Shown here: positions 26,527 to 35,855 of the stretch, one piece after another | Position numbering within the stretch: position 1 is the first letter of the stretch | Layout: each line of letters starts with the position of its first letter | Assembly: GCA_900320405.1 (NCBI GenBank) | Contig: OOHM01000003.1 | Coordinates: 1 to 64,000, forward strand | Direction of reading: 5' to 3' | DNA from: an uncultured Pseudomonadota bacterium | Lineage (GTDB): Bacteria; Pseudomonadota; Alphaproteobacteria; Rs-D84 | Length of the DNA: 64,000 nucleotides | Made by a program: the position numbers and the translations under genes | The notes under the pieces: generated by a model | The model's input: only the letters and a program-made list of their open reading frames with translations | The model's database searches: none | What the model was told of the DNA's origin: nothing

Positions 26527-27396
26527 ATGAGGACTAATTATACACTGCATACGCATACGGTTGGGTTTGATGGCCGCAATACACCCGCCGAAATGGTTGA
26601 TGCCGCACGCAAGGCGGGTATTAAAAATATCGGTTTTTCAAATCACTTTATTGTTCATCCGGCGGTCAAAAAATCAAAAATGTATGAATATTCTGTGCGG
26701 GGTGGATATTCAAATATATACAGTGCCGATGCAGATGAAGCAATAGCGAAATTTTCCAAACATTATGCGGTTGTGCGCGGGTTGCGTGAAAAATATCCAG
26801 ATATGAATATCCTGTGCGGAATGGAAATGGATTGGTTTCAATATCCCGGGTGGCGTGATGCGGTGAATTACGCGGTGACGCGATTGAATCCAGATTATAT
26901 AATTGGTGCAATGCATTTTATCGACCGGGGGGTGGACGGCATATTAAATGTCCATGATATAAAAAATGCGGAATCGCGGGAATCGACACGATTGATGCGG
27001 GAATATTATCAAAACCTGATGAAATTGGCGGAATATGATTGGCGACCTATGGTTTTTCGGTTTAATTGGGTTGCGCACTTTGATTTGCCGCGTAAAATTG
27101 GGTTGCGCTGTGATGATATGGAAAATGCCGCATTGGACGCATTGGCACGAAACGGTGCCCCGTTAGAGATAAATACCGCATTAATGGGGAACCGGCGTTA
27201 TGGACCAATTGGTGCGCGTGCGCGCAGAATTAGACAAATTACGGCGGCCGGTATGCCGGTCTTGGTGTCGGATGATGCACACGATGTGTCGCGTGTTGGG
27301 GCAAACTTTGGTATCGTTGAAAAATTGGCAAAGCCCCAGAATTTTTACACTGATTTTAATGAGTTAAAACAAAAAATCGGCATTCGTTCACGCTAA
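26527..27396 (+). CDS. PHP-domain phosphoesterase, histidinol-phosphatase-like
   Basis: The product has 289 residues. The four PHP metal-binding motifs are visible: TLHTHTVGFD, FSNHF, CGMEMDW with IIGAMHF, and LVSDDAHD near the C-terminus. This resembles the HisK/HisJ type, which removes phosphate from L-histidinol phosphate in histidine synthesis. No other his biosynthesis gene is present here, so the substrate is uncertain. AAAGGATAAGAA is a good ribosome binding site. Its stop overlaps the convergent tcdA stop by four bases. Confidence 0.85.
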   Translation: MRTNYTLHTHTVGFDGRNTPAEMVDAARKAGIKNIGFSNHFIVHPAVKKSKMYEYSVRGGYSNIYSADADEAIAKFSKHYAVVRGLREKYPDMNILCGMEMDWFQYPGWRDAVNYAVTRLNPDYIIGAMHFIDRGVDGILNVHDIKNAESRESTRLMREYYQNLMKLAEYDWRPMVFRFNWVAHFDLPRKIGLRCDDMENAALDALARNGAPLEINTALMGNRRYGPIGARARRIRQITAAGMPVLVSDDAHDVSRVGANFGIVEKLAKPQNFYTDFNELKQKIGIRSR

Positions 27397-28073
27397 GTTC
27401 GGGTTAAATATTTGATTGCGTGATTTGCCATAAACAAACCGAATGTGCCGGTCACGGTTATGATTGAACCAAAATTCTTGGTGGGTGATTTGTGTGGGGT
27501 GGGTGTTTCGGTTGAAAACACAACTGGAAAATCACCGATGTGTTCGGCGCGCACCTTTTTACGAATTGTCGCCGCAAGGGGGCAGGCAAATGTTCGCGAT
27601 ATTTTATCAATTTTAATCTTGGTTGGGTCGGTTTTGCGTGCCGCGCCCATTGATGATATAAATGGTATTTTATTTTGTTTGCACCAACGATAAATTGCAA
27701 TTTTTGAATCAACCGTATCAATGGCATCAATCACAAAATCGGGATGGATGGGCAGGGCACAATTATCATCAAAAAACATATCAAAAACGGTCACATTGAT
27801 ATCTGGATTTATATCGGCAATTCGTTCCCGGGCAATATCTGTTTTCTTGTGTTTCAATGTAGATTCGACCGCAAATAATTGTCGATTAATATTCGATTCT
27901 TCGACTACATCAAAATCCAATAAAATTATGTTTCCAACGCCCGATCGTGCCAAAGATTCAATTGCAAAAGAACCGACCGCACCGCATCCAAAAACCATAA
28001 CGGTAGATTTTTGTAATTTTGCTATTTTTTCGTCGCCCAATAAAGTGCGTATCCTAGTCAATCGGTCGGACAT
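27393..28073 (-). CDS. tcdA: tRNA threonylcarbamoyladenosine dehydratase
   Basis: This 226-residue ThiF/E1-like enzyme adenylates and cyclises the t6A base at position 37 of ANN-decoding tRNAs to ct6A. It shows the nucleotide-binding VFGCGAVGSFAIESLARSG, the acidic strand ILLDFDVVEESNINRQL, and FVIDAIDTVDSK. Later the family's typical DPTKIKIDKISRTFACPL appears. Length suits TcdA (CsdL) rather than MoeB/ThiF, since the zinc Cys pairs are absent. The start overlaps the end of the TatD gene by 20 bases. Confidence 0.9.
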   Translation of the reverse strand: MSDRLTRIRTLLGDEKIAKLQKSTVMVFGCGAVGSFAIESLARSGVGNIILLDFDVVEESNINRQLFAVESTLKHKKTDIARERIADINPDINVTVFDMFFDDNCALPIHPDFVIDAIDTVDSKIAIYRWCKQNKIPFISSMGAARKTDPTKIKIDKISRTFACPLAATIRKKVRAEHIGDFPVVFSTETPTPHKSPTKNFGSIITVTGTFGLFMANHAIKYLTRT

Positions 28074-28770
28074 AACTTATAACCCTTTGGATGTTTTGAT
28101 AGATTTGTTCGGACATTTCTTCGGTGTCTAATTGGTGTATGTCGGCGATCATATTTAATGCGGCATCTAATGTTGATAATTCTGTGATTGCGTCCGTGGT
28201 ATCACTTTCCGTCAAAATCCGGTTTTGTGGTGTGGCGGATATTCGTGTGGTGATATTATGGTTATCGTTTGGCGCGCCATATGAAAAATACATATTATAT
28301 TTATCGGCCAACATTTGAATTTGATGTGGGTCACCGGAAAACGCGTGCGCCAAAACGACGGGCGGCATATTTTGTTCGTGTTCGTGGAATATGTGCAGAA
28401 TCTTGTCCCAAGCGCCCACGCAGTGCAAGTGTACCGGGCGACGGAACCGTGCAGCGATTTCCAATTGCCGTGTAAAGATTTCAATTTGATAATCCATATC
28501 TGGATGGAATTTGTCCAACCCGATTTCGCCAACCATCATATTCGGGTGTGATGCCAAAATTTCCGCCATTGTGGTTTCAAAACCCGGTTCTGCATCTGCA
28601 ATATACCACGGGTGAATACCAATTGCCGCGAAGTTTTTATCATCGTCGCGTTCGGAAATTGTAATCGCATTTTCCCAATCGGTTGCGCGCGCAGAATTAT
28701 AAATTCGACACGCAATTTCTGGATTTTCTGCGTCGGGGGCCAAATGACAATGTGAATCAATGTGTATCAT
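28054..28770 (-). CDS. TatD-family metal-dependent hydrolase
   Basis: The product has 238 residues. It begins with the metal-binding motif IDSHCHL, then AIGIHPWY, MVGEIGLDK, VHLHCVGAW and VLAHAFSGDP. This is the order found in TatD/YcfH-type deoxyribonucleases. It is shorter than the usual 260 residues and the terminal part is divergent (LTESDTTDAITELSTLDAAL). ATG 28770 is chosen because the frame upstream contains no conserved residues. It overlaps tcdA by 20 bases, so the two are coexpressed. Confidence 0.88.
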   Translation of the reverse strand: MIHIDSHCHLAPDAENPEIACRIYNSARATDWENAITISERDDDKNFAAIGIHPWYIADAEPGFETTMAEILASHPNMMVGEIGLDKFHPDMDYQIEIFTRQLEIAARFRRPVHLHCVGAWDKILHIFHEHEQNMPPVVLAHAFSGDPHQIQMLADKYNMYFSYGAPNDNHNITTRISATPQNRILTESDTTDAITELSTLDAALNMIADIHQLDTEEMSEQIYQNIQRVISYVRPID

Positions 28771-28899
28771 AATATGAGTATACGCGGAAATGTACGGGTG
28801 TGCAACAAAGATTTTATTCTTGGTTTTTGATATGTGTTGTTTTATTTGTGAAAATATGGTATCATACACGCAGAAATGTGAAATTTTTTGGGGGATTTT

Positions 28900-29499
28900 A
28901 TGAAAAAAGTAAGAGACAAGAAAAAAGATTTGATTCGTTTGGCTAAACGTGTTTATCGGCATACCGCGCCGTTGTTGTTGGGCGAGGCGATATTGTTCAT
29001 TGCCGTCGCGGTGTTGATGATGATAAAGCCCGTGGAAATTTTGTCTGCGGTCACATTTATTGTTGGGGCGGTTTTGGTTTTGTTCGGTCTGTATCGCGTT
29101 AGTATGGTTTTTGTTTCAACCCAGGGTTTAACCGCCGGTACATTTGATGTTTTCTTTGGTTTGGTCACATTTGTGTTGGGTGTCGTGTTTTGCATATACC
29201 CGTATGGTGCGACCGTTGGTGTTATTTATATCTTTATAGTAATGTTCTTGATGAACGCGTTACGATTGCTGTTCTTTGCGGTAAATGTGGCACGGGCGCG
29301 TATTGGTAATCATACGGCCGATGTGTTGGTGGCAATTGGTTTGGTAATATTGGCGTTGTCGTTGTTGTTTATGCCGAATTTGGCGATTGGCGTTTTGGTG
29401 TGGTTTTTGGCGATATATTTGTTGCTGTACGCGGGGGCGGACGTATATATGTTTATGCGCCTTGTACAATTGAAACGCGAAATTCGCAATATGGATTAG
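28900..29499 (+). CDS. HdeD/DUF308-family membrane protein
   Basis: The product has 199 residues. A basic N-terminus is followed by six hydrophobic segments in three pairs (for example LLLGEAILFIAVAVLMMI and VTFIVGAVLVLFGLYRV). The repeated two-helix design matches the HdeD family, named for an acid-resistance membrane protein of E. coli; other members have no defined role. The start at 28900 follows TTTTTTGGGGGATTTT. The gene is flanked by promoters on both sides and appears monocistronic. Confidence 0.8.
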   Translation: MKKVRDKKKDLIRLAKRVYRHTAPLLLGEAILFIAVAVLMMIKPVEILSAVTFIVGAVLVLFGLYRVSMVFVSTQGLTAGTFDVFFGLVTFVLGVVFCIYPYGATVGVIYIFIVMFLMNALRLLFFAVNVARARIGNHTADVLVAIGLVILALSLLFMPNLAIGVLVWFLAIYLLLYAGADVYMFMRLVQLKREIRNMD

Positions 29500-29519
29500 G
29501 CCTCCTTCGCATAAAATTA

Positions 29520-29694
29520 TTGAAAATGTAATACGCTTGGTGTATAATCTGCGTATGTTTACGAAAGATTGTGTTTTTTATATTGTCCATCATGCCCGTT
29601 TGGGCAAGTGTTTCTAGTGTACAAAAATTAAAACATTTCGGTTGGGGCGTGTCGCCCAAATTCAAACAATAAAAAAAGCATAAGGAAAAATAAA
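29520..29694 (+). promoter_or_regulatory. Promoter and structured leader of hisS
   Basis: TTGAAA (29520-29525) and TATAAT (29543-29548), spaced 17 bases, drive a leader of about 140 bases. It contains a possible 20-codon frame (29555-29617, MFTKDCVFYIVHHARLGKCF) with two adjacent His codons just before the hairpin GCCCGTTTGGGC (29594-29605). A second hairpin is TTGGGGCG/CGCCCAA (29641-29658). GTTTGGGC can also pair with GCCCAAAT, so the two hairpins could compete. A histidine-sensing attenuator is possible. No T-tract follows either stem. Confidence 0.4.
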
Positions 29695-30990
29695 ATGGAT
29701 TTGAAACCAACAAAACCTTTATCAGGATTCATAGAATTACTGCCGGCGCAGCAACGGTGCTTTGATGAATGTGCGCGCCGTATGTTGGGTGTTTTGCGCG
29801 AATGCGGCTTTTCTGCATTGGATTTGCCGGCCATAGAACGGGCCGAGGTTTTAACCGACAAAGATAACTGGGACGAAATTGAAACACAAATATTTTTGTT
29901 TCAAAAAGGTGACACGAAAATGGGACTGCGGTATGACGGAACGGTCGGGTTGTCGCGGTATGTTGCGGGGCACCTGAACGATTTGGTTTTCCCTTTTCGC
30001 GCCAGTCAGTTTTCCAAACGCTATCGTGGTGAACGTGCGCAACGCGGTCGGTATCGTGAATTTTATCAAATGGATATGGATATAATGGGTATAAATTCGC
30101 TGTCCACGAATTACGATGCGGAAATTATATCTGTGATTGGGCGCGCATTGGATTCTGTGCGTGAATTTATCGGTGATAATTTTGTCAGAATCGGCAGTCG
30201 CCCATTCTGGGATGCATTATTCGATTGGTTGGAATTAAATGCCGAACAAAAGAAGGCCGTATTCGTTTTGATTGATAAAAAAGACAAAATGCCGCCGTCG
30301 GAATTTGTTGCGGGTATTGCCGATACTGTTCAAGATTCCAAAAAAGAAAAAGTTATTTTGGATGTTTTTGAAACGGGATATGCGGGCGTTCGCGGCAAAT
30401 CGGAAAAATTGGATGTGGCGATTGCCGAATTAAATGATTTTATGAAAATTTTGGATGTGATGGGCGTGAAAAATGCGACCATAGATTTATCTGTGACGCG
30501 CGGGTTGGCATATTACACCGGGTTGGTATTTGAATTTGGGTTGACCAATTTCCCGGAATTGGGAACGGCGGCCGGTGGTGGACGCTATGCCGATTTGGCG
30601 GGCAAATTTTCCAAGACAAAAATTATCGGGGTTGGTGCGGCAATCGGTTTTTCAAGAATATTTGTCGCATTGATGGAATCGGGCAAGATTGATTTAAGTA
30701 AATTTGAATCTGGAACAGATGTCGCGGTGTTGATTATGGGAAATGAAAACTTGTCCTATGCGATGTCGGTTTTGAATGCTTTGCGGGACGAAAAAATACC
30801 GTCTGTGGCGTATTTGGATACAGATAAAAAGTTCAAAAATCAAATTGAATATGCCGACAAAATTATGGCTAAATTCAGTATGATAATCGGCGAAGATGAA
30901 GTTAAAAACAAGGTTGTGACACTGAAAAATATGGCGACCGGCGAACAACAGACTTTGGCGCTCTTTGACGCAATGAAATTGGTCAAATAA
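29695..30990 (+). CDS. hisS: Histidyl-tRNA synthetase
   Basis: This 431-residue class II synthetase charges tRNA-His. Motif 2 is visible as FRASQFSKRYRGERAQRGRY with REFYQMDMDIMG. The histidine-specific motifs are TRGLAYYTGLVFEF and TAAGGGRYADLAGKF. The motif 3 region is GVGAAIGFSRI. An anticodon-binding domain follows (VAVLIMGNENLSYAMSVLNALR). The upstream leader has a possible His-rich mini frame. AAGGAAAAATAAA precedes the ATG. prfA starts 10 bases after the stop. Confidence 0.95.
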   Translation: MDLKPTKPLSGFIELLPAQQRCFDECARRMLGVLRECGFSALDLPAIERAEVLTDKDNWDEIETQIFLFQKGDTKMGLRYDGTVGLSRYVAGHLNDLVFPFRASQFSKRYRGERAQRGRYREFYQMDMDIMGINSLSTNYDAEIISVIGRALDSVREFIGDNFVRIGSRPFWDALFDWLELNAEQKKAVFVLIDKKDKMPPSEFVAGIADTVQDSKKEKVILDVFETGYAGVRGKSEKLDVAIAELNDFMKILDVMGVKNATIDLSVTRGLAYYTGLVFEFGLTNFPELGTAAGGGRYADLAGKFSKTKIIGVGAAIGFSRIFVALMESGKIDLSKFESGTDVAVLIMGNENLSYAMSVLNALRDEKIPSVAYLDTDKKFKNQIEYADKIMAKFSMIIGEDEVKNKVVTLKNMATGEQQTLALFDAMKLVK

Positions 30991-31000
30991 TGGATAAAAA

Positions 31001-32065
31001 ATGGTAATTGATCAGAAACTTTTGGATATAAAACAACGCGCGGATGATATTCAATCCAAGATGAATTCGGGTGATGTGTCTGGTGACGAATTGACGAAAT
31101 TGTCAAAAGAATATTCGCGCCTGAACGATATTTTGCCATTGGTTGATGAATATTTTCAGATAAAGCAGGGCATATCGGATGCAAACGAGATGTTGCACGA
31201 TGCGGAACTGCGCGAAATCGCGACGGAGCAACTGGAAGACCTTAAACATCGTATGCCGGATGTTGAAAAACGGTTGCAAATTGCGTTGTTGCCGCGGGAC
31301 GATGCGGACGACAACAGTGCCATTATGGAAATTCGCGCCGGGGTGGGTGGCGAAGAATCCGCGCTGTTTGCGGGTGATTTGTTCAATCAATATAAATCCT
31401 ATGCGTTACGGCATGGGTGGAAAATTGAAATTATCGAAGAAAATGCAACATCCCTGCATGGGTATAAAGAAATTATATTCAAAATCGACGGTGATGGTGT
31501 GTACGCCCGTATGAAGTTTGAATCGGGAATTCATCGTGTTCAGCGCGTTCCGGAAACCGAGGCCGGCGGGCGCATCCATACATCTGCGGTTTCTGTTGCG
31601 GTTATGCCCGAGGCCCAAGATATAGACGTAAAAATCGAAGAAAAAGATATTCGTATTGATGTTTTTCGTGCCTCTGGCGCGGGTGGCCAGCACGTTAATA
31701 AAACCGACAGCGCGGTTCGTATTACGCATTTTCCGACGGGGATTGTTGTCACGTGTCAAAATGAACGCAGCCAGATTCAAAATAAGGCGACCGCCATGGC
31801 GGTTCTGCGTTCGAAACTGTATGAAAAACAGCGCAGTGAACAAGATGCGGCGCGTACGGATTCACGGCGCAGTATGGTTGGTTCCGGTGACAGAAGCGAG
31901 AAAATTCGCACATATAATTTCCCGGAACAACGCGTGACCGACCACCGTATCAAATTAACATTGTACAAATTGGATGATATTTTGGCGGGTGGCGAAGGTT
32001 TGGATGAAATGATAGACGCATTGATTTCGGCCGACCAACTGGAACGCCTTGCCGCAATGGAATAA
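31001..32065 (+). CDS. prfA: Peptide chain release factor 1
   Basis: This 354-residue factor reads UAA and UAG stops and triggers peptide release. The codon-recognition tripeptide is PET in RVPETEAGGRIHTSA, matching the RF1 type. The catalytic GGQ lies in SGAGGQHVNKTDSAVRI. The C-terminal stretch SEKIRTYNFPEQRVTDHR is conserved. It is slightly shorter than E. coli RF1 but complete. The adjacent methyltransferase gene prmC, often its partner, is not here. Tight spacing to hisS suggests cotranscription. Confidence 0.96.
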   Translation: MVIDQKLLDIKQRADDIQSKMNSGDVSGDELTKLSKEYSRLNDILPLVDEYFQIKQGISDANEMLHDAELREIATEQLEDLKHRMPDVEKRLQIALLPRDDADDNSAIMEIRAGVGGEESALFAGDLFNQYKSYALRHGWKIEIIEENATSLHGYKEIIFKIDGDGVYARMKFESGIHRVQRVPETEAGGRIHTSAVSVAVMPEAQDIDVKIEEKDIRIDVFRASGAGGQHVNKTDSAVRITHFPTGIVVTCQNERSQIQNKATAMAVLRSKLYEKQRSEQDAARTDSRRSMVGSGDRSEKIRTYNFPEQRVTDHRIKLTLYKLDDILAGGEGLDEMIDALISADQLERLAAME

Positions 32066-33289
32066 GGAAATGTACAGCGGTGCCATCTGTATATGTTTTT
32101 TTGGATGAATTTTGCCCGAAATTGGGCGCTTTTTGCCATAAAATCGTGCTGTGTCAAAATTAAAAAATATTAGTAAAATCATATTGTTATGTTGTTTAAT
32201 TGAATTTTTGCTTTATTTTGGGGCGGGGCGGGGTGTGCTTTGCGCAAAATTGGGCGAAAAACATCGTTTTTGGGGCATTTTGGGTGGTAAAAATGGGGTC
32301 GGACAAATTGAATATTTTTATATGCGTGTTTTGAATGTGAAAATGCAGAATTTTGTATGTAGGTTTACAGGTTTTGGGCGGTTGTGTGGGGGTGGAATAA
32401 TGTTAAAACTTTATGTGATGTTTATAATGTAATCGTTTGATTTTTCTTTAAAAATCGTGTGCGTAAAAAATATAAATTTGAACGGCGGGGCGGTGGTATA
32501 TAAAAGGCGCATAATGTATATTATGTATAGTTTTATGTGTGGTATGCGCGATGTTATGATATAAACCCCATATAATAAAGCCATACATAATAATATAAAT
32601 CCACACATAAATTGTGATACTGTCACTTATTATATAAAAACATACATTAAGATGGCCGTGTTTGCACATTATTAAAATATTATATGATGTCGCCGATATA
32701 ATCTGTATGGAATTTTGTTTGTCCGGTTGTGTCAACGACGAAAATAACTTGCTGTTTCTTTCTCTTCGTCGTTGTGTGCTGTGGTGGCGCGGACACATAA
32801 ATATGCGTCTAATAAAATTTTGCTCGCTATTAGCCCCGTTGTGGGTATAAATATGTTTGATAGATTTTGCGCGCTTCTGTGTGCGTTTGTTGATTTGTGT
32901 TTGTCTGGTGTTACAAAATTTGAAAAATCTTGTTTGTTGTTAGTTGGTGTTGTGCGGCCAAAGAAATTCCGGTTTGTGCCACGGTGAACAACCAAACGCC
33001 GCGGAACGGCCTGCTGCAAAATTCCCGGTTTTTAACGGGATGACGGCTTTGGTTGTGTGGGATGGTGGTACATAAGTCCCGAAAATTTGCAAAAACTGCC
33101 CTGCTTTACCCAAAAAATTGAAAAAATGGCGGATTTCTGCGGGTTTGCGGCGGTTTTTGTGGTCAAAAACACCCTTTTACACATGTTTTTGGCAAATTTA
33201 TTAGAATTTTTATGATTATTCTAGTGGTTTTATTTTGTCCTTGCTTTGAATTGTGGCTGTGTGATATAGTTTGCCTGTACAGGAAGGAA
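32066..33289. other. Gene-poor intergenic stretch of 1.2 kb
   Basis: No convincing gene is seen. The open frames present lack ribosome binding sites, use G/T-rich low-complexity codons and show no recognisable protein. The strand is markedly G+T-rich (for example TGGGTGGTAAAAATGGGGTC). A hairpin, CCCGGTTTTTAACGGG (33023-33038), is followed by ATGACGGC, part of a repeat also found at 19031 and 47000. TATAGT at 33265-33270 probably belongs to the next gene. Decayed coding sequence or an unrecognised RNA could be present. Confidence 0.6.
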
Positions 33290-34351
33290 ATGTCAATATT
33301 ATTAAATACCAAACTTTCATATGTGTTGGGTGTGCTGTTTACAGTGTTTGTAGATGCCGCATTGGCGGCAGATTGTGAACCGGGGTGGTATATGGCCTGT
33401 GCAATGGAATCTGGACCGTATGGCGATTATTGCGACTGTACATGCAATATGTGTGCATCTGGTGCCGCCAGTGACGGCACCGGCATGTATAACTATGATT
33501 GTCCTGATATGCCTATTGGTGGGGATACTGGGTGCAGTTTTTGTGCGGGATATAATGATTGCCCGGCGGGTGTCGGGGGGAACGGCAAAAAGTGTAAAGA
33601 ATTGACCGATGCGTGCCCCAGTGGCAGTGGTTGCCACGAATACGAACTGTGCAATGTGGTCAATGGCGCAATTACTTACGAGGTTACCGGTTCGTGTCAT
33701 ATTGAAGAAGTTTCTATGTGTCAGCCCAATACTGTGGCGTGCAGCACTTTTCCAATAATGACAACTTATGCATATTATGCTGCAACACAAAATGACCAGA
33801 CGGGTGATGCCAGATGGGATGGTGATAATTCTGCGTGGGATACGATAAATTGTAAATTAAACTCGATGAATAAAAGTGTTTCTACATTTACTGTGGGCGG
33901 TCAAACCGTGCCTGTTCATTGTGATGATTTGAATGTCGTTGGTGTGGTTTCGACCGCATATCAATTTTTTCCCCGGACGGTTTATGAACCGGTATATTAT
34001 AATTTAACGCGAATCTATTGTGAAAAATGTCATGCGGGTTATTTGCCGAACATCCAGGCTTCACCGAATGCGGGTATGAACCTGTCCCCCGAAGGGGCTG
34101 ATGGGGCATATGGTGTGATGATGTGTGACGAACAGGTTCGTGCGCCGTATTATGCGCCGGGGTGCACGATACCGTACCCGTTAAATTCGTCATCAATGCC
34201 GGGGGTGTGTCGGATGCCCTGTCCTGACAATATGGAAACGGTTGTGAATGGTGCGACCAGTATCAATGACTGTGTGCCGACGGGCGCGACATATAATGAT
34301 TCGACCGGGTCTTTCAGGTTGGGGTCAGATTCCAGTTTATGTATACCATAG
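33290..34351 (+). CDS. Exported, strongly Cys-rich protein
   Basis: The product has 353 residues. Signal MSILLNTKLSYVLGVLFTVF, ending ALA, is followed by ADCEPGWYMACAMESGPYGD. Dense Cys pairs follow (CDCTCNMC, CSFCAGYNDC, CPSGSGCHEYELC). A second Cys group lies near the C-terminus (YCEKCHAGYLPN, PGCTIPYP, CRMPCPDNMETV, NDCVP). The pattern suggests several small disulfide-bonded, EGF-like or GCC2/GCC3-like domains outside the cell. I do not recognise a named family. AGGAAGGAA precedes the ATG. A shared terminator lies after it. Confidence 0.83.
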   Translation: MSILLNTKLSYVLGVLFTVFVDAALAADCEPGWYMACAMESGPYGDYCDCTCNMCASGAASDGTGMYNYDCPDMPIGGDTGCSFCAGYNDCPAGVGGNGKKCKELTDACPSGSGCHEYELCNVVNGAITYEVTGSCHIEEVSMCQPNTVACSTFPIMTTYAYYAATQNDQTGDARWDGDNSAWDTINCKLNSMNKSVSTFTVGGQTVPVHCDDLNVVGVVSTAYQFFPRTVYEPVYYNLTRIYCEKCHAGYLPNIQASPNAGMNLSPEGADGAYGVMMCDEQVRAPYYAPGCTIPYPLNSSSMPGVCRMPCPDNMETVVNGATSINDCVPTGATYNDSTGSFRLGSDSSLCIP

Positions 34352-34359
34352 CACAATAA

Positions 34360-34389
34360 AAACCGCCCTATTCTGGGCGGTTTAGTTTT
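34360..34389. terminator. Bidirectional terminator
   Basis: AAACCGCCC/GGGCGGTTT lies between the convergent Cys-rich gene and tig. Confidence 0.88.
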
Positions 34390-34404
34390 TACTTATGCGA
34401 TTTA

Positions 34405-35715
34405 TTATTTTGCCTTTGCCTGTTGAAACAATTCTTCGGGTTTAACCGCTTTTTCTTTCGTTTTCACATGCGACAACATTGCATCCAATGCCTTGCGTTC
34501 AAAAATCATTCCGCGCAGCATGGTCAGGGCATTTTGATTTTTATTATAGAATTCAAAAATCTGTTTCGGGTCTGGATAGCGTGCGGCTTCGGCCCAAATC
34601 GCCTGTTGCAGGTCGTCGCGTGTGACTTCAACCTTGTTCGCACTGCCCCACTCGGCCAGAATAAGGCCCAATTTTACGCGGCGTTCGGCCTCGCGGCGTT
34701 CTTTCTTTTCATCAAATTTGCAATCGTCGTCACATTTTCCGTCACAGTGTGCGTGATGATGTTCGTGTTCGTTTTTCGCGATTTGCAATTCTTGTTCGAC
34801 AACAACTTCGGGTAAATCTAATTTAACCTTGTCCGCCAATATGTCCAACAATTCGTTGCGCATTTCGGCGCGTGCGGCCTCGGTATATTGTTCGTTCAAA
34901 ATATTGCGGATGTGTTCGCGTAATTTCTCAACAGTTTCTTGTCCAATTTCTTTTGCAAATGCGTCGTTCAATTCCGGCAAGATATGTTTGCGAACCTCGT
35001 GCAAGACAACGGCAAAACGCGCCGCCCGGCCCGCCAAATTATCGGCATGATAATCTTTTGGAAATTTGACGTTAACATCAAATTCATCGCCCGCCCGGTG
35101 CCCGATAATTTGGTCTTCGAATCCCGGAATAAACGACCCCGAACCCAAAACCAAGTGGTGCATTTTCGCGGCGCCACCTTCGAATGCGTCTTTGCCAATG
35201 TATCCGGTAAAGTCGATAACCGCGGTATCACCGTTTTCGGCCTTGTATTCCGCCGGTTGTTTTTCGGCAACGCTGCGTGCGCGACGCAGGTTTTCGATTG
35301 CCGTATCAACTTCGGATTCGTCCAGTTTTGTTGTCTTTTTGGTAACCGTAAATTTTTCCAAATCGATTTCCGGCAACGTCGGCAAAATGTCAAATTCCAA
35401 AGTATATTCGGCATCATTTCCAATTTCCCATTTCCCCAGGTCGGCACGTGGCGCGCCCGCAAGGCGGATTTTTTTCTCGGTCGTGTATTTTTCCAGGTCG
35501 CGATTCATCAATTTATCTATTGCTTCGCCCATTGCGGATGCATTGTATTTTTGACGCAGAACGGAAAGTGGCACATGTCCCGCACGGAACCCCGGCATTT
35601 TGGCGTCTGCGCCGTATTTGGTCAAAACTTCATCGGCGGCTGCCTGAATTTCGTCTGCGGTCAAAACGCCGGTCACAGAATAATGTAAATCTTTGATTTT
35701 ATCTTTTTTAATCAT
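34405..35715 (-). CDS. tig: Trigger factor with a His/Cys-rich insertion
   Basis: This 436-residue ribosome-associated chaperone has the ribosome-binding motif PGFRAGHVPLSVLRQKY. An FKBP-type prolyl isomerase domain follows (NGDTAVIDFTGYIGKDAFEG to LGSGSFIPGFEDQIIGHRAG), then helical C-terminal arms. Near residues 314-338 an insertion reads NEHEHHHAHCDGKCDDDCKF. It has five His and three Cys among acids, a probable metal-binding loop not typical for the family. ATG 35715 is chosen because the upstream codons are not conserved; AAAGGGAACATT lies before it. Confidence 0.95.
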   Translation of the reverse strand: MIKKDKIKDLHYSVTGVLTADEIQAAADEVLTKYGADAKMPGFRAGHVPLSVLRQKYNASAMGEAIDKLMNRDLEKYTTEKKIRLAGAPRADLGKWEIGNDAEYTLEFDILPTLPEIDLEKFTVTKKTTKLDESEVDTAIENLRRARSVAEKQPAEYKAENGDTAVIDFTGYIGKDAFEGGAAKMHHLVLGSGSFIPGFEDQIIGHRAGDEFDVNVKFPKDYHADNLAGRAARFAVVLHEVRKHILPELNDAFAKEIGQETVEKLREHIRNILNEQYTEAARAEMRNELLDILADKVKLDLPEVVVEQELQIAKNEHEHHHAHCDGKCDDDCKFDEKKERREAERRVKLGLILAEWGSANKVEVTRDDLQQAIWAEAARYPDPKQIFEFYNKNQNALTMLRGMIFERKALDAMLSHVKTKEKAVKPEELFQQAKAK

Positions 35716-35801
35716 AATGTTCCCTTTATATGTATCAGATTTGCCGGGCAATTATACACGCATTTTTTTATAAATGCAAGTGTTAGTGGCGCAATTAAAA
35801 A

Positions 35802-35829
35802 CCCCACCATTTTCGATTTTATGATGGGG
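35802..35829 (-). terminator. Terminator of family A copy 3
   Basis: On the minus strand the CCCCATCAT/ATGGTGGGG stem is followed by TTTTTAATT. Confidence 0.8.
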
Positions 35830-35855
35830 AATTTGGTAAGTCGTTGATTTGTTGT

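Noticed and set aside
32151-32432. 93-codon open frame in the gene-poor stretch
   Set aside because: The N-terminus is hydrophobic, but there is no ribosome binding site, the composition is G/T-driven and no conserved motif is seen.
34939-35688. 249-codon plus-strand open frame
   Set aside because: It lies opposite the conserved FKBP and N-terminal domains of tig, has no ribosome binding site and shows shadow composition rich in Phe, Arg and Cys.
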